From contig BCIO01000003.1 in the NCBI GenBank assembly GCA_001599975.1, forward strand, positions 2,784,677 to 2,848,676: 64,000 nt of DNA, written 5' to 3'. Within the stretch, counting starts at the first letter, position 1, and every line of letters begins with the position of its first letter. Shown here one piece after another: positions 33,978-46,085 of the stretch. Made by a program: the position numbers and the translations under genes. Source of the stretch: Cystobasidiopsis lactophilus. Lineage: Eukaryota; Basidiomycota; Agaricostilbomycetes; Agaricostilbales; Chionosphaeraceae. The notes under the pieces are model-generated. The model was not told the origin of the DNA. It saw nothing but the letters and a program-made list of their open reading frames with translations, and ran no database searches.

Positions 33978-35389
33978 ATGTTTTTGGTTCGTCCGCCCGC
34001 TTCCCCTTCAGACGGCCTCTCGTCTGATCCTTTGCGAACGGAGAACAGTCTCGGCTCTCGCAGACGGTAGAGTACTACCTCCGGCTGACCGCCTACGTCG
34101 CTGGCCTAGGGTGGGTGGCTCGGCCAGCTCTTGGAAGCCGAACGGAGTTTCCTGACTCTGCAGGGCTGCCCCACAGGACGACGGCGGCGTATGGAGTGGT
34201 GGCCAGCATCTTCATGGCTCTAATCGGCAAGAAGTCGAACGCGCCGTGGCTCGTCGCCAGGTCCTTTTACCACTTTGTTGGCCCGATAGGTAATGCTTCC
34301 CCCTTGCGCCCCAGCCTCTTCAGCGGCTGAGAGTAGAAGTGGAACTACAGTGGGCGTGCGGTTCAAGATTGAAGGGCAAGAGCACCTAGACTACGTCTCG
34401 CAGAAGCCGGCCGTGGTGCGTTTTGGCGGTGCACTTAGGTCTCCGTTGACAGCGCTGACCTAAAGACCGCTGTTTCCGCTGCACAGCTAATTGGCAACCA
34501 TCAGACTATGTTTGACATCCTATACCGTGCGCCGTTCCCTCTCCATCATCAGGCCTGGCCCTGATGCTTCCGTTCGGATTGACTGCACAGTTGGAGCGAC
34601 GTTCCCCAAGCGCTGCTCGATCATGTCCAAGAAGGAGCTCAAGTGGACGCCCTTCCTGGGCCAGTTCATGATGCTCTCCAACGCCGTCTTCGTCGACCGC
34701 GCCAACCGCAAGTCGGCGCTCAGCACGTTCGCCGCCGTCGCCCAGACCATGAAGCGCAAGGGCGTCAGCCTCTTCATCTTCGCCGAGGGCACCCGCCACG
34801 CCTCTAAGACCCCGACTTTGCTGCCTTTCAAGGTTCGTCCGAGGTGCTCTACTTGTAATCAGGCGCTGATATTAGGCCAAATTCCGACGAACAGAAAGGC
34901 GCCTTCCACCTTGCCGTCGAGGGCCAAGTGCCCATCATCCCCATGGTCTGCGAGGTCGGTATCTCTTCCAACTTTAGCTCATTCGGAAGCTAAACATGGA
35001 GTTCTATCCGACAGAACTACAACAAGATCTACTCGTCAGCGGACAAGCGGTTCAAGAGTGGCGAAATCGGCATCAAAGGTGAGGCTCGGTGGCTCTTCCT
35101 CAAGATCCCGCCTCTGATCTCACCTGACTCCAATCACTCACAGTGCTACCACCGATATCTACCGAAGGCCTCACGTCGTCGCACGAGGACATTGCGGCCC
35201 TGGTGCTCAAGACGCGCGAGGCCATGCTCGACGCCATGGAGGAGCTGGCCAACAGGCCCGGAAGGTCGGTCACAGCGTCCTGCTTTCTCAGTTTCGTTCA
35301 ATCTCTGATCGGGTTGTTGGCTGACCAACAGCTCTTCGGGATGCAAGGAGATTGAGAGGGACGGGGCCCTAGCACTAACGACCAAGTAG
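33978..35389 (+). CDS. SLC1: 1-acyl-sn-glycerol-3-phosphate acyltransferase (LPAAT)
   Basis: It acylates lysophosphatidate to phosphatidate at the ER in glycerolipid synthesis. Motifs: NHQTMFD (the NHx4D catalytic motif), FPKRCSIMSKKELKW, FVDRAN, FAEGTRH (the FxEGTR acceptor-binding motif) and VPIIPMV. The N-terminal membrane segment reads YYLRLTAYVAGLG and, after the next intron, AAYGVVASIFMALIG. The first exon is just MFL at 33978-33986. The intron 33987-34048 (GTTCGTC to GAACAG) is needed because an in-frame stop precedes the next exon. Another intron, 34833-34894, has perfectly complementary ends (GTTCGTC and GACGAAC). It converges on BEM1. Confidence 0.92.
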
Positions 35390-35819
35390 ACGCCCCCTCT
35401 CTCTCTCTTGCTCAGGGCAACTAAGCATTCAAGGCGGAGGTGGAATGAATCTACATTTGGATGACATCCCAAGAGGAAGGGGAGAGTGGGAAGGAATGAA
35501 AGCCCAGCTGGTCCTCCCAAAAGATTAATGAACAAAACTTGGCCCGCCGCACAACCTGAGAAGAAGAAAAATGTACCCCCAAGAGCGTGCAGAGAGTGGG
35601 AGGGAGAGAGGGAGATGATTATTGTTGGAAGAGAGTGGGGAGGGGACAGAACATATCCGGGACGCGAAAAGTCGTACACTGCACATTTGGAGTTTGCCGG
35701 GAGGCGTGAGAGAGATGGTGGATGGAGAGAAGAGAGAGTCCCAAGAACACTGTTACAACCCGTTGTCCGTCATCATCGTTTGTCGTCAAGCCGAAAACAG
35801 GGAGAGGCGGCGGTGGCGT
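35390..35819. other. Convergent intergenic region, purine-rich
   Basis: Spacer between the 3' ends of the acyltransferase (+) and BEM1 (-). It is rich in GAGAG/GGAGAG on the plus strand around 35590-35740. No gene is supported. Confidence 0.5.
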
Positions 35820-38115
35820 TCAGTCGGCGTAAAGGACGAGCTTGAGGCCGCTGGCGATCCACGAATCCAGCTCGTCGTCGCTGAACAGCTCGATCAACCG
35901 CGCTTGTCCGTTGCTCAGCCGGCTCGTCTCGTCCCGGTAGCGTAGGTTGTTGACGTCGCCCCCTAACCGCTCCCGCACCTTCTCCAAGAGCGCCATCTTT
36001 GACACGTTGGGCGGCACCCGGATGGCGATCAGGTCGTCCGTGTTGCGGTGGAAGATCTTAATCTTGACAAACGGCAGGGTGGACGTCGCCTGTTGCGGCG
36101 GCGGCTGGCGAGAGGAGGAGCCCGAGGTGTGCGCAGAGTTCGGGTCCGGCGAGGCGCCATACGACCCCCGAGATTGCGCCGAGTTGGAGTAGAGCATGTT
36201 GTTCGCAGCCGGGTTCATGCCAGTCGAACGGTAGGACGTCCTAGATTTGACCGAGCTGCGAGCCGAGTTGCGCGAGTCGGGCCGCTGGTTGGAAAAGCTG
36301 GGCTGGTTGCTGATCCGCATGTTGCCCATCCCTTGCTCGACCGAGTCTGCGCCCGGTGAGTTTGGCTTGGAACCTGGCATCTTGTCCAGGTACGCCACCA
36401 CGTCGTTCTCCGCCTGCTCGGACTGGTAGTAAAAGTTGGCTTGCGGTGGCGAAATCTCAACATCGCCCGGCCGTGGCAGAAGAAAGTCGTAGAAGAGCGG
36501 AGACCGGCGGATGTACTCTGGCAGGCGACACAGGTCGGCCAGGTAGACGGTCAAGTCGGTGACGCGGTCGGCGCAAATGACTTCGTTGACCTCGGTGGTG
36601 GGCCCAGGCATCATGGGCAGGATCCGCTTGGGCTTGTCGCCTGGTCGGGCGTCCGGCGGCAGCGCTCGGCCAGCCTCCACGCGGAAGACGTCCTTGAGCG
36701 ACATTTGAAACTCGTAAAAGTCTTCGTAGAGGCGGTACAGGACGAGCGAGTACTGGCTGGAGAAGGTGCAGCGCATGTGAAACCAGAAGCTGCCTTCCTC
36801 TTGGTGAAACGACTCGACCGAGGCTTTGGCGACGATGCCAAACTTGCTAACGTAGTCCTCTGCCTCGCCGGCCGTGGTGAGCGTCTCTTGCCCGGCACCG
36901 CCGTAGCTGTCCTGCTGCGAGTACCGGTCATCGTTGCTCGCCATACCAGAGCCATAAGGTAACGCTGGACTTGATTGGGACCCAGGCTGGCTCGAGTACG
37001 AGTTGAGCCGGCCATTGGTCTCGTAGGCGGAATTGGCTTGGCGAGTGGTGGACGATGGCTGGCGAGCATGCCCGTTCGAAGAGCCCCCGTTTGACGAGCC
37101 CGGTTGAGGCGAGGCCCCACCTGCAGGTGCACCCGCGGCTGCGAAGTCGAATCGGCCCAAAGGGATGCTGCTCTGCTTGTACTCCGCGGTCGACTTCTTC
37201 CACTCCTCCACCGGCGGCAGCGCTCCGCCGCGCACCATCTCTGCCACTGTTTCTTGGTCAATTGCTTTGCCTGTGAGACATATGGAGGGTCAAATGAGGT
37301 TCGATGTTGATTTTAGTAAAGCAACGCACCAGTCGCCATGTTGACAATTTCGACAAAACTTGCTGGGATGAGCCCTGGACCACCCAGTCGGCCGATTGGC
37401 TTGGCTACGAACCATTCGTGGTTCGACTGAGCACTGTGAAGCCCAACAAAGAAGAAGTCAGCTTTGGGGCTAACACACTGATGGTGGGCCCGGCATGTTC
37501 AACGCACATAATAATGATGTGTTCGCCCTTCTTGGCGTCCAATTCGTCCGGCCGTTCCGCCTCAAAGTCATACAGCACCCTCCCGTACAGCGATTGCGCC
37601 TTGGGGCCCGGTCCGTTCGAGTTCGGCGTCCCGTTCGTCTTCGCATTCATTGGGAAGGAGGGCGATACAGGCGAGAGCATGGGCTGGGGCTGCTGCGGCG
37701 AGCCAAAAGAGCCTAGGGAGACGAGGTTGGGGCTGCCCTTGGAGTTGGACGAGGCCCGATTGTCGGCGGTGCGCGAGAGGACCTCGAAGAAGCTGACGGG
37801 CACGAGGCCGCGCGCCCCCGTCGCCGGGTTGCTGGCGTCGTACCAGTCCTCTGAGTCGGGCCCGCCAGCGCCGAGCCGCTCGCCGACGACGTGGAAAAAG
37901 TCGCCCTTTTGGAAGGACAGCTCTTGGGGCGCCCGGGACCGGTACGGGTGCAGGGCGCGGACGACCTTGATGGGCGGCGCCTTAGACTGCATGGGCGGCA
38001 TGGTGGCCGAGGGCGTGTTGCGGTACTGGGCCGGCAAGGGCGGCGAGGCCGGGCCAGGAGGGACGTTGCTCCGCCCGTCCTTGTCCTTGTTCAGACTCCG
38101 CCTGATGCTCTTCAT
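35820..38115 (-). CDS. BEM1: Bem1-like polarity scaffold (SH3-SH3-PX-PB1)
   Basis: Bem1 links the Cdc42 exchange factor to its effector kinases at sites of polarised growth. Domains in order: SH3-1 ([19 protein letters not shown] to [11 protein letters not shown]), SH3-2 ([16 protein letters not shown] to [11 protein letters not shown], split by an intron), PX ([20 protein letters not shown] to [10 protein letters not shown]) and C-terminal PB1 ([19 protein letters not shown] to [14 protein letters not shown]). The start ATG is 38113-38115 and the stop is 35820-35822. Two introns are visible, both with GTGCGT donors. Linkers are Ser/Gly/Pro-rich. Length, about 690 residues, is somewhat longer than yeast Bem1. 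Divergent from X3 across about 1.2 kb. Confidence 0.94.
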
Positions 38116-39376
38116 CTCTTTTCCACCTTCCTGCCGTCTCCTGGTGCCTCCAACCGGCCTTTAAAGACGCGTTTTCTCGACCGAAAAACAGTGGCCCGCT
38201 CTTGCAAACAATAGGCGGCTGATTTTCGCGCTTGCTCGTCGCCGTTGCTCAGGCCTAGCTGGGACCGGCTCTGGAATGCGCTGCTAGTGGGTAGGAACAG
38301 GGGCCTGGATGGTCGCGCTGGGGGAACGCTGATTAGAACCAAGCCGGCCAATGCGCATCAAAGACAAGGGACCATTTCACGCTCACTTTTAACCTGCGGA
38401 ACTGCGCGCTGTCGAGCTGGCGGCTGGGGCGATTCACGCAGAGCTGAGCTGCTGCAGGGACTAGGCGAGCTGTCAAGGCTCAGGTCGTCGCTCGAGGGCA
38501 CGAGACTCCAGGCTGGACTCGCTCGATGGCCTGCTTACACGTGATGTGCTCTATTGACGCCGCCGCCCAGCTTGGAGTGAGGCTACGATGCTCTGTCTAG
38601 CTTAAAAAAAGGCGCAGAGCACGGCCCCATCCAAGTCCGACAGCGGGCGGGCTGGCCTCACGCCACACCTTGAATCTGGTTGCTGGCTTGACGATTAGCA
38701 GGTCATGCGGGCCTGTCTTGCGGTCGGAGGCTTTGTTTTAGACGTGCCGCTCTCCTGTTGGTCTCTATGGGCAGTGATGTCGTGGGTTCTGATATGCTGC
38801 TTCCGCTGGCTCGCCGTTGCCAAACTTGCTCTCTTCACTGCCCGGACCTCGTATCTGTCTGCGGCTCATGCTCTCTTGATTCTCAACAAGGCCTACTGCT
38901 TAACAAGCAATTCTGTACCCGAGGAAGGCAAACGTCCTAGGAGGGACAGGTTCTGAACTTAGACGGCCCTGTTCGATTGCCTCTGCCCGAGCTCAATGAC
39001 AGCCCCCTTGCGCTTGAACGCTTTTCGTTTGATACTGGTCGAGGTCACAGGCGAGATGAGCTTCTCGTATGTCGATACGCGAACGCACTTTGCATTGGTC
39101 CTCGAGGCCGGCCTGACTCTCTCGTCCGATGTGAAAGCCCCTTATATCGGCTCATGGACTCTTCATGTTCGCCGTCGCCTTCCATGAAGGAGTCGAGTCT
39201 TTCCGAAGCAGCGAGAGCCAAAGAGAATTTCAACGCCTTCACTATCGAAAAGCATTCCAAAGGTCACTGGTCACTGAAAACAGAAGAAGGTGTCTGCGTA
39301 AAATACTGTCTTACCACTTCGGCATGTCTTCGGCGTCCTCTCTTGGCCTTTCCTTTCCTTGCCACCACTCTTGACC
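38116..39376. promoter_or_regulatory. BEM1-X3 divergent intergenic region
   Basis: No gene is supported in this 1.26 kb, although a plus-strand frame stays open at 38977-39603. The 200 bases next to X3 (about 39145-39376) resemble the upstream DNA of X1 and X2 on the minus strand. Both contain a GACTCTTC.TGTTCGCCGTCGC-like block, a TCGA.TCTTTC.GAAGC block and a TGTCTG..TAA block in the same order. The rest shows nothing I can assign. Confidence 0.45.
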
Positions 39377-41044
39377 ATGCCTCTGCTCCAAGCCCTTCGC
39401 TCACGGTCGCCGTCGCCGTCGCCCGTACGGCCCGCCCCCGGAGGCGGCGTTTACCTGGATCCTCGACCTTTGCTCGACAATGCCTCCCAGCCGCATGCCT
39501 CCAAATACCCATTCCTTCCTGGCCATCTTCATGCAGCTCACGTCGGCGGTCAATTTTGCGACGATCTGAGCTACATCGTGCATCCCTATCGCCCCGTGCT
39601 TGACTCTGACGACGGCAAGCGACACATTTCGCGCATCTGGTCCATTGTTGAGTCCCTGGCCGGCCACGGTCTCGTTAACAAGAATCCCGAGCTGTTGCGA
39701 ATTGTGCGCTTCTTCCCTTGTCTACGGTCTCCCAGCTCAAGCAAACGGCCCGGCTTTAGGCACCTCAATCGACTCACGCTGGCGCTGTATGCTTTGGTCT
39801 GGCGTCAGTCTTCTTCGGTCTCGAGCACAAACACCATCCCGGAATCTTGATCGAAATTGTGGAGGATCCCGTTTTCAGCCTGGACGAAGGTCACTGCGGT
39901 GATTTTCTGAAATCCCTCGCGCCTGGAGAAGCCAGCAAGCTTGTGGAAAGTCAGGCTTGGATCAACGTCCCTCGCCTGTCGATCATTGCAGAATATCGAT
40001 ACTTCAGCCACACATTCGAGGACGCTGACAGTGGCAGGTGGACAGTGCGCCCCGCGAGCCTCAAAGTGATGCCAAAACTTGCCTTTGTGCGATACGCTGT
40101 CTCTCATGTACCGGTAAGGGCAATCCTTCCATGCAGCCAGATGGCATGACAAATTGAATGGGTCGACGCAGGCTCGACAAGGGCAAGCAATGGAGCACGC
40201 ATTTTTTGTCGAGATTTTGGACAAGATCGCTGTTCAAAGCGGGGATGGCGAAAGCGACGCACGCCAACGATTCTTCAACAAAAGCGTGGAGCTCTTCCTT
40301 TTGTTCAGATTTTGCTACAACTCGCGTGTATCTGAACGACGCAAGATCCTCGACCACAGATCAGTCCCCGAAATATTTGACCGGGCCGCTGAGATCGCGC
40401 TTCCTGATGGCAAGTCTAACGACGTTCGCTTCACTTTCGGTGTCGGTCCTGTAGTGATGCCCCTCAGACACTCATTGCCACTTCCGACTGACAAGGTCTC
40501 AATGGATTTTGCTCGACAAAGAGTCGAATGGAGTGCACGCAGCGGGCCCATTTTGAACAGCGGCTATTGCAAGGAAGCGCTGTCCCAAAAGCTCACGGTC
40601 GAGGCAGTCGCCATCAGCAAGGAACCAATCATGGTTCCAGTTATTTGGTATTCTTATGTGAAAGGCGAGAAGGAAGTGAAGGAGCCAGAGAGAGCAAAGG
40701 TGGAAATCGAAGCGGAGCGAGACTTGCCGCGCATCTTGATTCTCATACACTACCTGGCTCGCAAGGCAAGTTGTCACATATGCCCCTTCCACCAAAATTT
40801 GACACTGCATGGCTTCCTTCAGCACGCCGACACTCTGAAGACCATGAACACCAAAGGCGCTCATGTGTCTAACGGACACATTCACTTCCAACACCTCGGC
40901 ACCGAGATAACGCTGCTCTTGTCGGAAATGGACCAAATAAGCGAGGAGCATGGAAAAGAGGGGTCCGGGCACGATCTCGCGATGGAAACCTTCCTTGTGT
41001 ACCGACGAGGCTTCCAGCCCATCATGAAGCAGCCTTCGTCCTAG
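39377..41044 (+). CDS. YRxGF-family protein X3 (unrecognised family)
   Basis: Dispersed member of the family, about 30 kb from X1/X2 and on the other strand. Shared blocks: DDLSYIVHPYRPV, AVCFGLASVFFGL, YRYFSHTFED with W-V-P and an AFVRYAVSHV strand, RFFNKSVELFLLFRFCYN, LDHRSVPEIFDRAAEIAL, FGVGPVVMP, HYLARKA and the C-terminal YRRGFQPIMK. Introns sit after LLRIV and SHVP, as in X1 and X2; the late intron is absent, as in X1. The start ATG 39377 is followed by an Arg/Ser/Pro leader. It is the most regular member and a good seed for searches. No known domain is recognised. Confidence 0.78.
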
Positions 41045-41352
41045 ACCACTCCACCCGGGCAACCCTTTCTCTCTTGTACCATAACAGATACCCTCCTTAG
41101 ACTTGTCTAGCTTGCACTTTCCATTCCCTTCTTGTACAGCAAAGCTGCTTTTTCGCCACTGCCTCCCAAAAAGTGAAAGCCCTCTAACAAGAGCATCGAA
41201 TGTATTCCAAGGCCGTTCTTCCCTCCTCTCATTATCCTAAAGAGCCTTGAATCCCGTTGCCAAGTACCCGCCGCGTTCCCTCGTAGCAAAAAAAAAAACA
41301 TCCCTTCGCCACCCAACAATAGAACAGAACCCGAAAGGTGGGCCGCGGACGA

Positions 41353-42577
41353 TTAGCTTCGCGACCGGCCGCGAGCCATCATGACCGGCGAGCTTTCTGC
41401 CACGGGCGAGTCTGCGTCTGGGAAGGCTTTGTAAAGGTTGGACAGGTCCATCGACGACCGCGGTCGTGGTGAGCCGGGTTGAGACGTGATGGGGCCGTCG
41501 CTCCGTTCCGAGTCTGCGCGACAACAACGGATCCCACCAATGAGTTTCTTGGTCAAAGGAGAGCGATAAGTCTGTTGGGGACGCACTGATCAAGTCGGCA
41601 TACGACATGAAGCTCATCCTCCGCCCTCTTTGCCCGGTGCCGCCCATCTCGTCTATGCCCAACATCGAATCCGACACGGCTGAGGAGAAGGAGTCGTGCA
41701 CGGGCGAGGGGGGTAAGCTGGCCTGCTGGGAGGACGGCGGCTCGAGGGAGGAGAAGCCATTAGATCGAATGGGCGACTGGCTCAACGGCGACCCGCTCCC
41801 GCCTGCTACTCGCGTGGGCGAGCTGTGGCCCGACCTGGGAACCCTCGCGGCCAGCTTGGCGTCCAACGCGGTCGCGGGCAGGGAGAAGCCCGGCGCCGGG
41901 CTGGCCGTCCGCTTGCCCACCAAGTCTTGCTGGTAGTGGTGCGGCGGCGAGGGCGATGTGGAGGGCGTTAAGACGGAGGACTCAGGCGGGCTGCTGGAGT
42001 AAGCTGGCGAGGTGGCCCTATTGGTGAGTGAGTCGCGGGATGGGGAGATGGCACCAGCTCGACGCGGCCCGGCGTGGGTGAAAGCGAAGGAGCGGGTGGG
42101 CGAGGGGGAGTGGTACACGTCGCTGCTGTTGCCGTAGTGGCCAGAGGTGTCCAAGATGGGCGAATGGCTGGCGGACAAGGCCGAGGAGGAGGCGGTCCGA
42201 ATGAGCGAGCTGATCTCGCTCGGGGGCAGCTCGTTCAAGACGGTGGCCGCTTCCTGGAGGACTGGAGGGATGGCCACGTCGGTCGCTTCTTGGGCGTCTG
42301 CGGTTGGCACGGGCAATCAAGCATTTATACGTGGGCAAAACAGGGGCATGCGAGGCAGCTCACTAAACAAATGGTCATCCGAGAACTCGACGTCGCGCTC
42401 GAACAGGCCTTCAGTTGGGTCAATCGCTGGCGACGCAATCATCCGCGAGGGCGACGACGGCCTGGAGCTGCGCGGCGAGGTGGGCCTCGAGTGGGAATGG
42501 GGAGCGAGGAACTGGCTGCTGGACTGCTGGGGGCTCAGCGGCCTGGAGAGGAGGATGTTAGGCGACGAGGCGGACAT
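41353..42577 (-). CDS. Ser/Pro-rich protein with a MSFMSYADLI motif
   Basis: Low-complexity, probably disordered protein of about 350 residues. It starts at ATG 42575-42577 with SSPNILLSRPLSP. Many SP and TP dipeptides are potential proline-directed kinase sites. The one ordered-looking block is RRMSFMSYADLI, which I recall as a conserved patch in fungal Ser-rich proteins of unknown function. After it an intron with a GTGCGT donor (about 41521-41590) leads to SMDLSNLYKAFPDA and a basic tail MARGRSRS, stop at 41353-41355. An intron near 42310-42350 separates the first two exons. No enzymatic or membrane feature. Confidence 0.6.
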
Positions 42578-42812
42578 GGCTGGGCACAGCTGGTGGTCGG
42601 TGCTGCGGGCAAGTGGCTGTCACACGACAAGAGGCAAGGACAGCGAGGCACCTCGATGACGGCGCACGGCAGATCCGTTTTGGCTCCCCCATTTTTTGGA
42701 GGGCAGTCGCGGCTTGGCTAAGGCCGTCCAACTGCTTTGTGTACAAAAGCCACACGATCATAGGTGGCGCCTTGACATCGAGCAAAGCCTAAGCGCGCCA
42801 CCGTCGAAAGCG

Positions 42813-43865
42813 ATGGCCTCTAAATTAAAGCCCGGCCTGCGCCAGCTGCTGGCTGTCAAGGCGGACCCGCTGCCTGGCCCTCCTCTGGCCAGCTTGGTGC
42901 CTTACTTCAGGAAGTACGACGAGAAAGTTGGGCCGGCCGTGTCGCGTTCGGACTGGATCACCATTGCTGTTCGCTGCCTTTTCCCTCTTGCTTGCCGTGC
43001 CTCTGTCCGGAAAGTGAATCTGGGGCGTTTGTGTGCTTGGAACAGAGCGCCACTTTCTTCACTTTGAACTCGCCTTCGTCCTTGACGCACTTATGGCGCT
43101 ACCTGGCCGACAACACGCCCTCGAGCTCGGTCAAAGTCGAGCAGGCCGCTCTCATGCGCGAGGTCGGCCTCAAATGTGTCGGCTTGATCGGCATCCCTCG
43201 TGTGGGTGCTCTTTCCTTGCTCTATGATGGTCTGACCCTCATTGCGTTGTTGGTCCGTGCACAGATCATCAACCAGCTCGGCATACTGACCGCCGCTTTT
43301 GACGACTCCACCAAGGCAGCACTGCCCAAGAGCCCACGTCGGAGTTTCAATCCAGAGAACATTGAGCAGCGCAAACAAGCGGGGGTGCGTCGCTCTCTGC
43401 CACGTCACATTGTCAACATTTGACGATTCTCCTTCGACCGCTGCACAGCTGGCGATGTGGGACAATATTTACCACCCCTTTTCAGACAAGCTGGTCGCAA
43501 AACTGGCCCAGTCCCACCCTGATCTGCCAGTGCACATTCTCGAAGCAGAGTACGGCGGCCTCTTCACCGACCCGGGGCCGGGCGGACCAGTGGGCCGCGT
43601 CAAGATGTCCATCTTGGCTATCTCGTGCTTAAGAGCGCAAGAAGGAGGTGTGTCTGATCTTCACACCATCCAATCGAGGATTTCCTGTGACAAGCTGTCG
43701 ACCACAGTTGGCCCGCAAGTGTTGAGCCACATCTTCGGCTTGAAGAAGGCGCCCAACCCGGGCTGGCTAGCGACGGACGACGGGTGCGAGTGGATTCTAT
43801 CGGTGGCGCAAGAGCTTTCGGACACGGTCAAGGCGGCAGCGTCGGCGCCACGGGCCAAGCTCTAA
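42813..43865 (+). CDS. AhpD-like (carboxymuconolactone-decarboxylase-like) protein, possible PTS1
   Basis: It resembles the helical AhpD-like proteins of fungi, whose activity is mostly unknown. Conserved blocks: [73 protein letters not shown] and [15 protein letters not shown] across an intron. Five exons run from ATG 42813 to TAA 43863-43865. No CxxC peroxidase motif is visible, so a redox role is not supported. The protein ends RAKL; A-K-L is an accepted variant of the peroxisomal PTS1 signal. Confidence 0.7.
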
Positions 43866-44324
43866 TCCGCGTCCACCCTCTCGAAGGTGAAGGGCTGGCT
43901 CAACCATGTGGGGTCAACTCGCTTTGCCATTCGTAGACCTTTCTATTTGTAATGACAGTAGAGCGCAGATGCTTGTAGACTTTTGCCCCGTGGGAAGAGG
44001 CCTAAATCAACAAAATCAACTCCCCAACCTTTGACAACCCTTCAAACCCAGAGACCATTTGCAGACTTTAAGACGACGCCCATGCAGGTCTTGCAGGCCT
44101 TGATGGACTTTGAAGCGAGGAAAAAGGACGAGAAAGTGCCAAAGAGAAACCAGCTCAATGGATCCGCCTTAATTCGCCCCATCCAAAGTCTCGAGAACCA
44201 AGAAGAACAAGCATGACGATTAAAAGGGCTGCATTCAGAGGCTGTCCTCAGGAAGAGAAAAGTCGGCGCGCCTGCGGGAATAGTTGAGGCCCGCTTTCCA
44301 CAGAGCACTGAGGGCAAACAAAGC
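43866..44324. other. Convergent intergenic region, no gene seen
   Basis: Spacer between the AhpD-like gene (+) and the secreted His-tailed protein (-). Short open frames on both strands here have no family match. I see no structured element. Confidence 0.5.
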
Positions 44325-45344
44325 TCACTTGTGATGGTGATGGCGGTGGCGGTGGTGGCGCTGCTTCTTGATGGCCTTGCGGCCGCGATGCTTAGCAGCC
44401 TTGGTCTTGGTCTTGTTGGTCTTGCTAGATTTGGTAGCGGCGACCTTGGAACCGCCGGACGAAGAGCCCGACAAGGTCCAATGCTGGTTTGAATCGGACT
44501 GTGGCCACAATGTTGAGTGTTCGCCCGATGCAGGCCTGGAAGGACGTAGACAAACCTCGTCCATTTCAACGAGCGCCACCGACTTGACGACCGACTGAGT
44601 GACTTGCGTCTTGCTGGTTAGGGCACGGGGAGCGTCGTTGCGCCAGTCGGTAGTAACAATGCTGTGCGTCTCTGTAAGCCCACATGCTACGATCGCTAGC
44701 GAAACCAAAGACGCACTGGTAGGCACCATCGCTGCCGGAGACGGGAACCAGAAGCCAGTACCTGCCTGAGCGTCAGCCAAGGTCGCTACTGGTTCAAGGG
44801 GTGCGGACGCACTGCTTGGCAGGCCTCAGGCCACCCTTGGTGGTGATACAAGTGTACAGTGCACCAGCCTGCATGCGAGCGCGTCGTCAGCTCAGGCAAA
44901 TATGCGCCACCGCGAGCGAAAAGACGCGTACCCAATCGCCAACTCCATCGTGCCACTGAGTGCGAGAGTGATTAGTGGAGGTCGACGCGGCTGAGAGGCG
45001 TCAAGCCTACCTGAGCGGACAAGCATTTGGACCGAGACTCGCTGGGCGAGATGAAAACAGTCGAGTCTTGGCCAGTGGGCTGTTTTGAAATAGCAGTGAA
45101 CAAAAGTTCGCAAAAGGACGTGGGTTGCGCAAGCCTCACGGTGATGTCCACCGGCGCGGCGCTGCCTCCAGCCGGGTAGAAGTGGAAGGAGGGCTCAAAG
45201 ACGAGCGAGTCCCCGGTGCCGACATTCTTGATGTAGTATTGTCCATTCAAGGTTTCGCCGGCAGCAGTCAAAGACGAAGCCGACAGGGCTCCGAGCGCAC
45301 AGCGCACGAGAGCGGCAATGGTGAGGAATTTCAGGCCAGACATT
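44325..45344 (-). CDS. Secreted protein with beta-trefoil-like opening and His-rich C-terminus
   Basis: ATG 45342-45344 opens a signal peptide (FLTIAALVRCALGALSA). The next stretch, GQYYIKNVGTGDSLVFE, is like the start of ricin-B/beta-trefoil lectins. Splicing of five short introns gives CLSAQWHDGVGDW, AGALYTCITTKGGLRPAKQ, YWLLVPVSGSDGAYH and IVTTDWRNDAPRAL, which continue in that style. After a WTLSGSSSGG hinge the tail is Lys/Arg-rich, then HRHRHHHHK at the end. The tail could bind metal or anionic polymers; this is inference. No GPI signal. No close family is recognised. Confidence 0.6.
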
Positions 45345-46085
45345 GTGTGTGCAGAGTCGCCAGCGACTTGAGATGAAGTTCGAAGTGAAGATACAGGTGG
45401 TGAGGAAGGTCTGGGGGCCTTGATGGAAAGATGCAAACGCGTTTAATTTAGACGCGACTTGAAAGCTGAGGAGAGCGAGAGCTGCTAGAGCTGTAGGAAA
45501 AGCAAAAGGGAACTGAAGCCGGCCTGCGACTGGTGAAGAAAAGCGAAGGGATAGATGCAAAAGAGTGCTGTTGGAAGTGGTGGAAGAGGAAAGAAAGCCG
45601 AAAGACGTTGGGGATGCGCTGATGGGTCCAAGCGCTTCCCTCGCTGCCGAGGCGTCCAGACACGCGTCTTTCCATGTCAATGCTTCTACTCTTCATGGCC
45701 CTTAGCTCTACTGCGAATTGGGCTACAGAAATGCCGACGAGGCACGAAGTTGCGGTGATCTCGCTGGATCTGGCCCGGGGAAGAATCTGGGATCTCGATC
45801 GGCAGCCTGGCGACACGACGGTGGCGACTGACGCGTTGGTCTGCCTACTCTGCCTTCTCCGACAAGAGAGCACTCAGAAGTGGGGCATACCATCGATGTG
45901 AGGAGCAGGAGGAGAGTTCGGCGACTGATCGATCACAAGGCAGAGATTAGGATAAAGGCGTGGCGAAGTGGCAATTGGCGGACTCGCGTGAAATGGGTGG
46001 GCCCCCTTCATTCCCTCATTCCCCGTACTGCCCAGATCTTCGGGTGTGGAGATGAAGACCTGCACCTCAAACTGCAACCACCAAC
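45345..46085. promoter_or_regulatory. Divergent intergenic region between secreted protein and EthD gene
   Basis: About 740 bases hold the promoters of two divergent genes. Open frames on either strand here show no family similarity. No motif is assigned. Confidence 0.4.

Noticed and set aside
38705-38956. Plus-strand open frame of 83 codons upstream of X3
   Set aside because: Hydrophobic-looking but without family match or splice context; probably chance in the BEM1-X3 spacer.
45448-45873. 141-codon minus-strand frame in the EthD/secreted-protein spacer
   Set aside because: Composition is that of shifted non-coding sequence, with no domain and no consistent splice partner.
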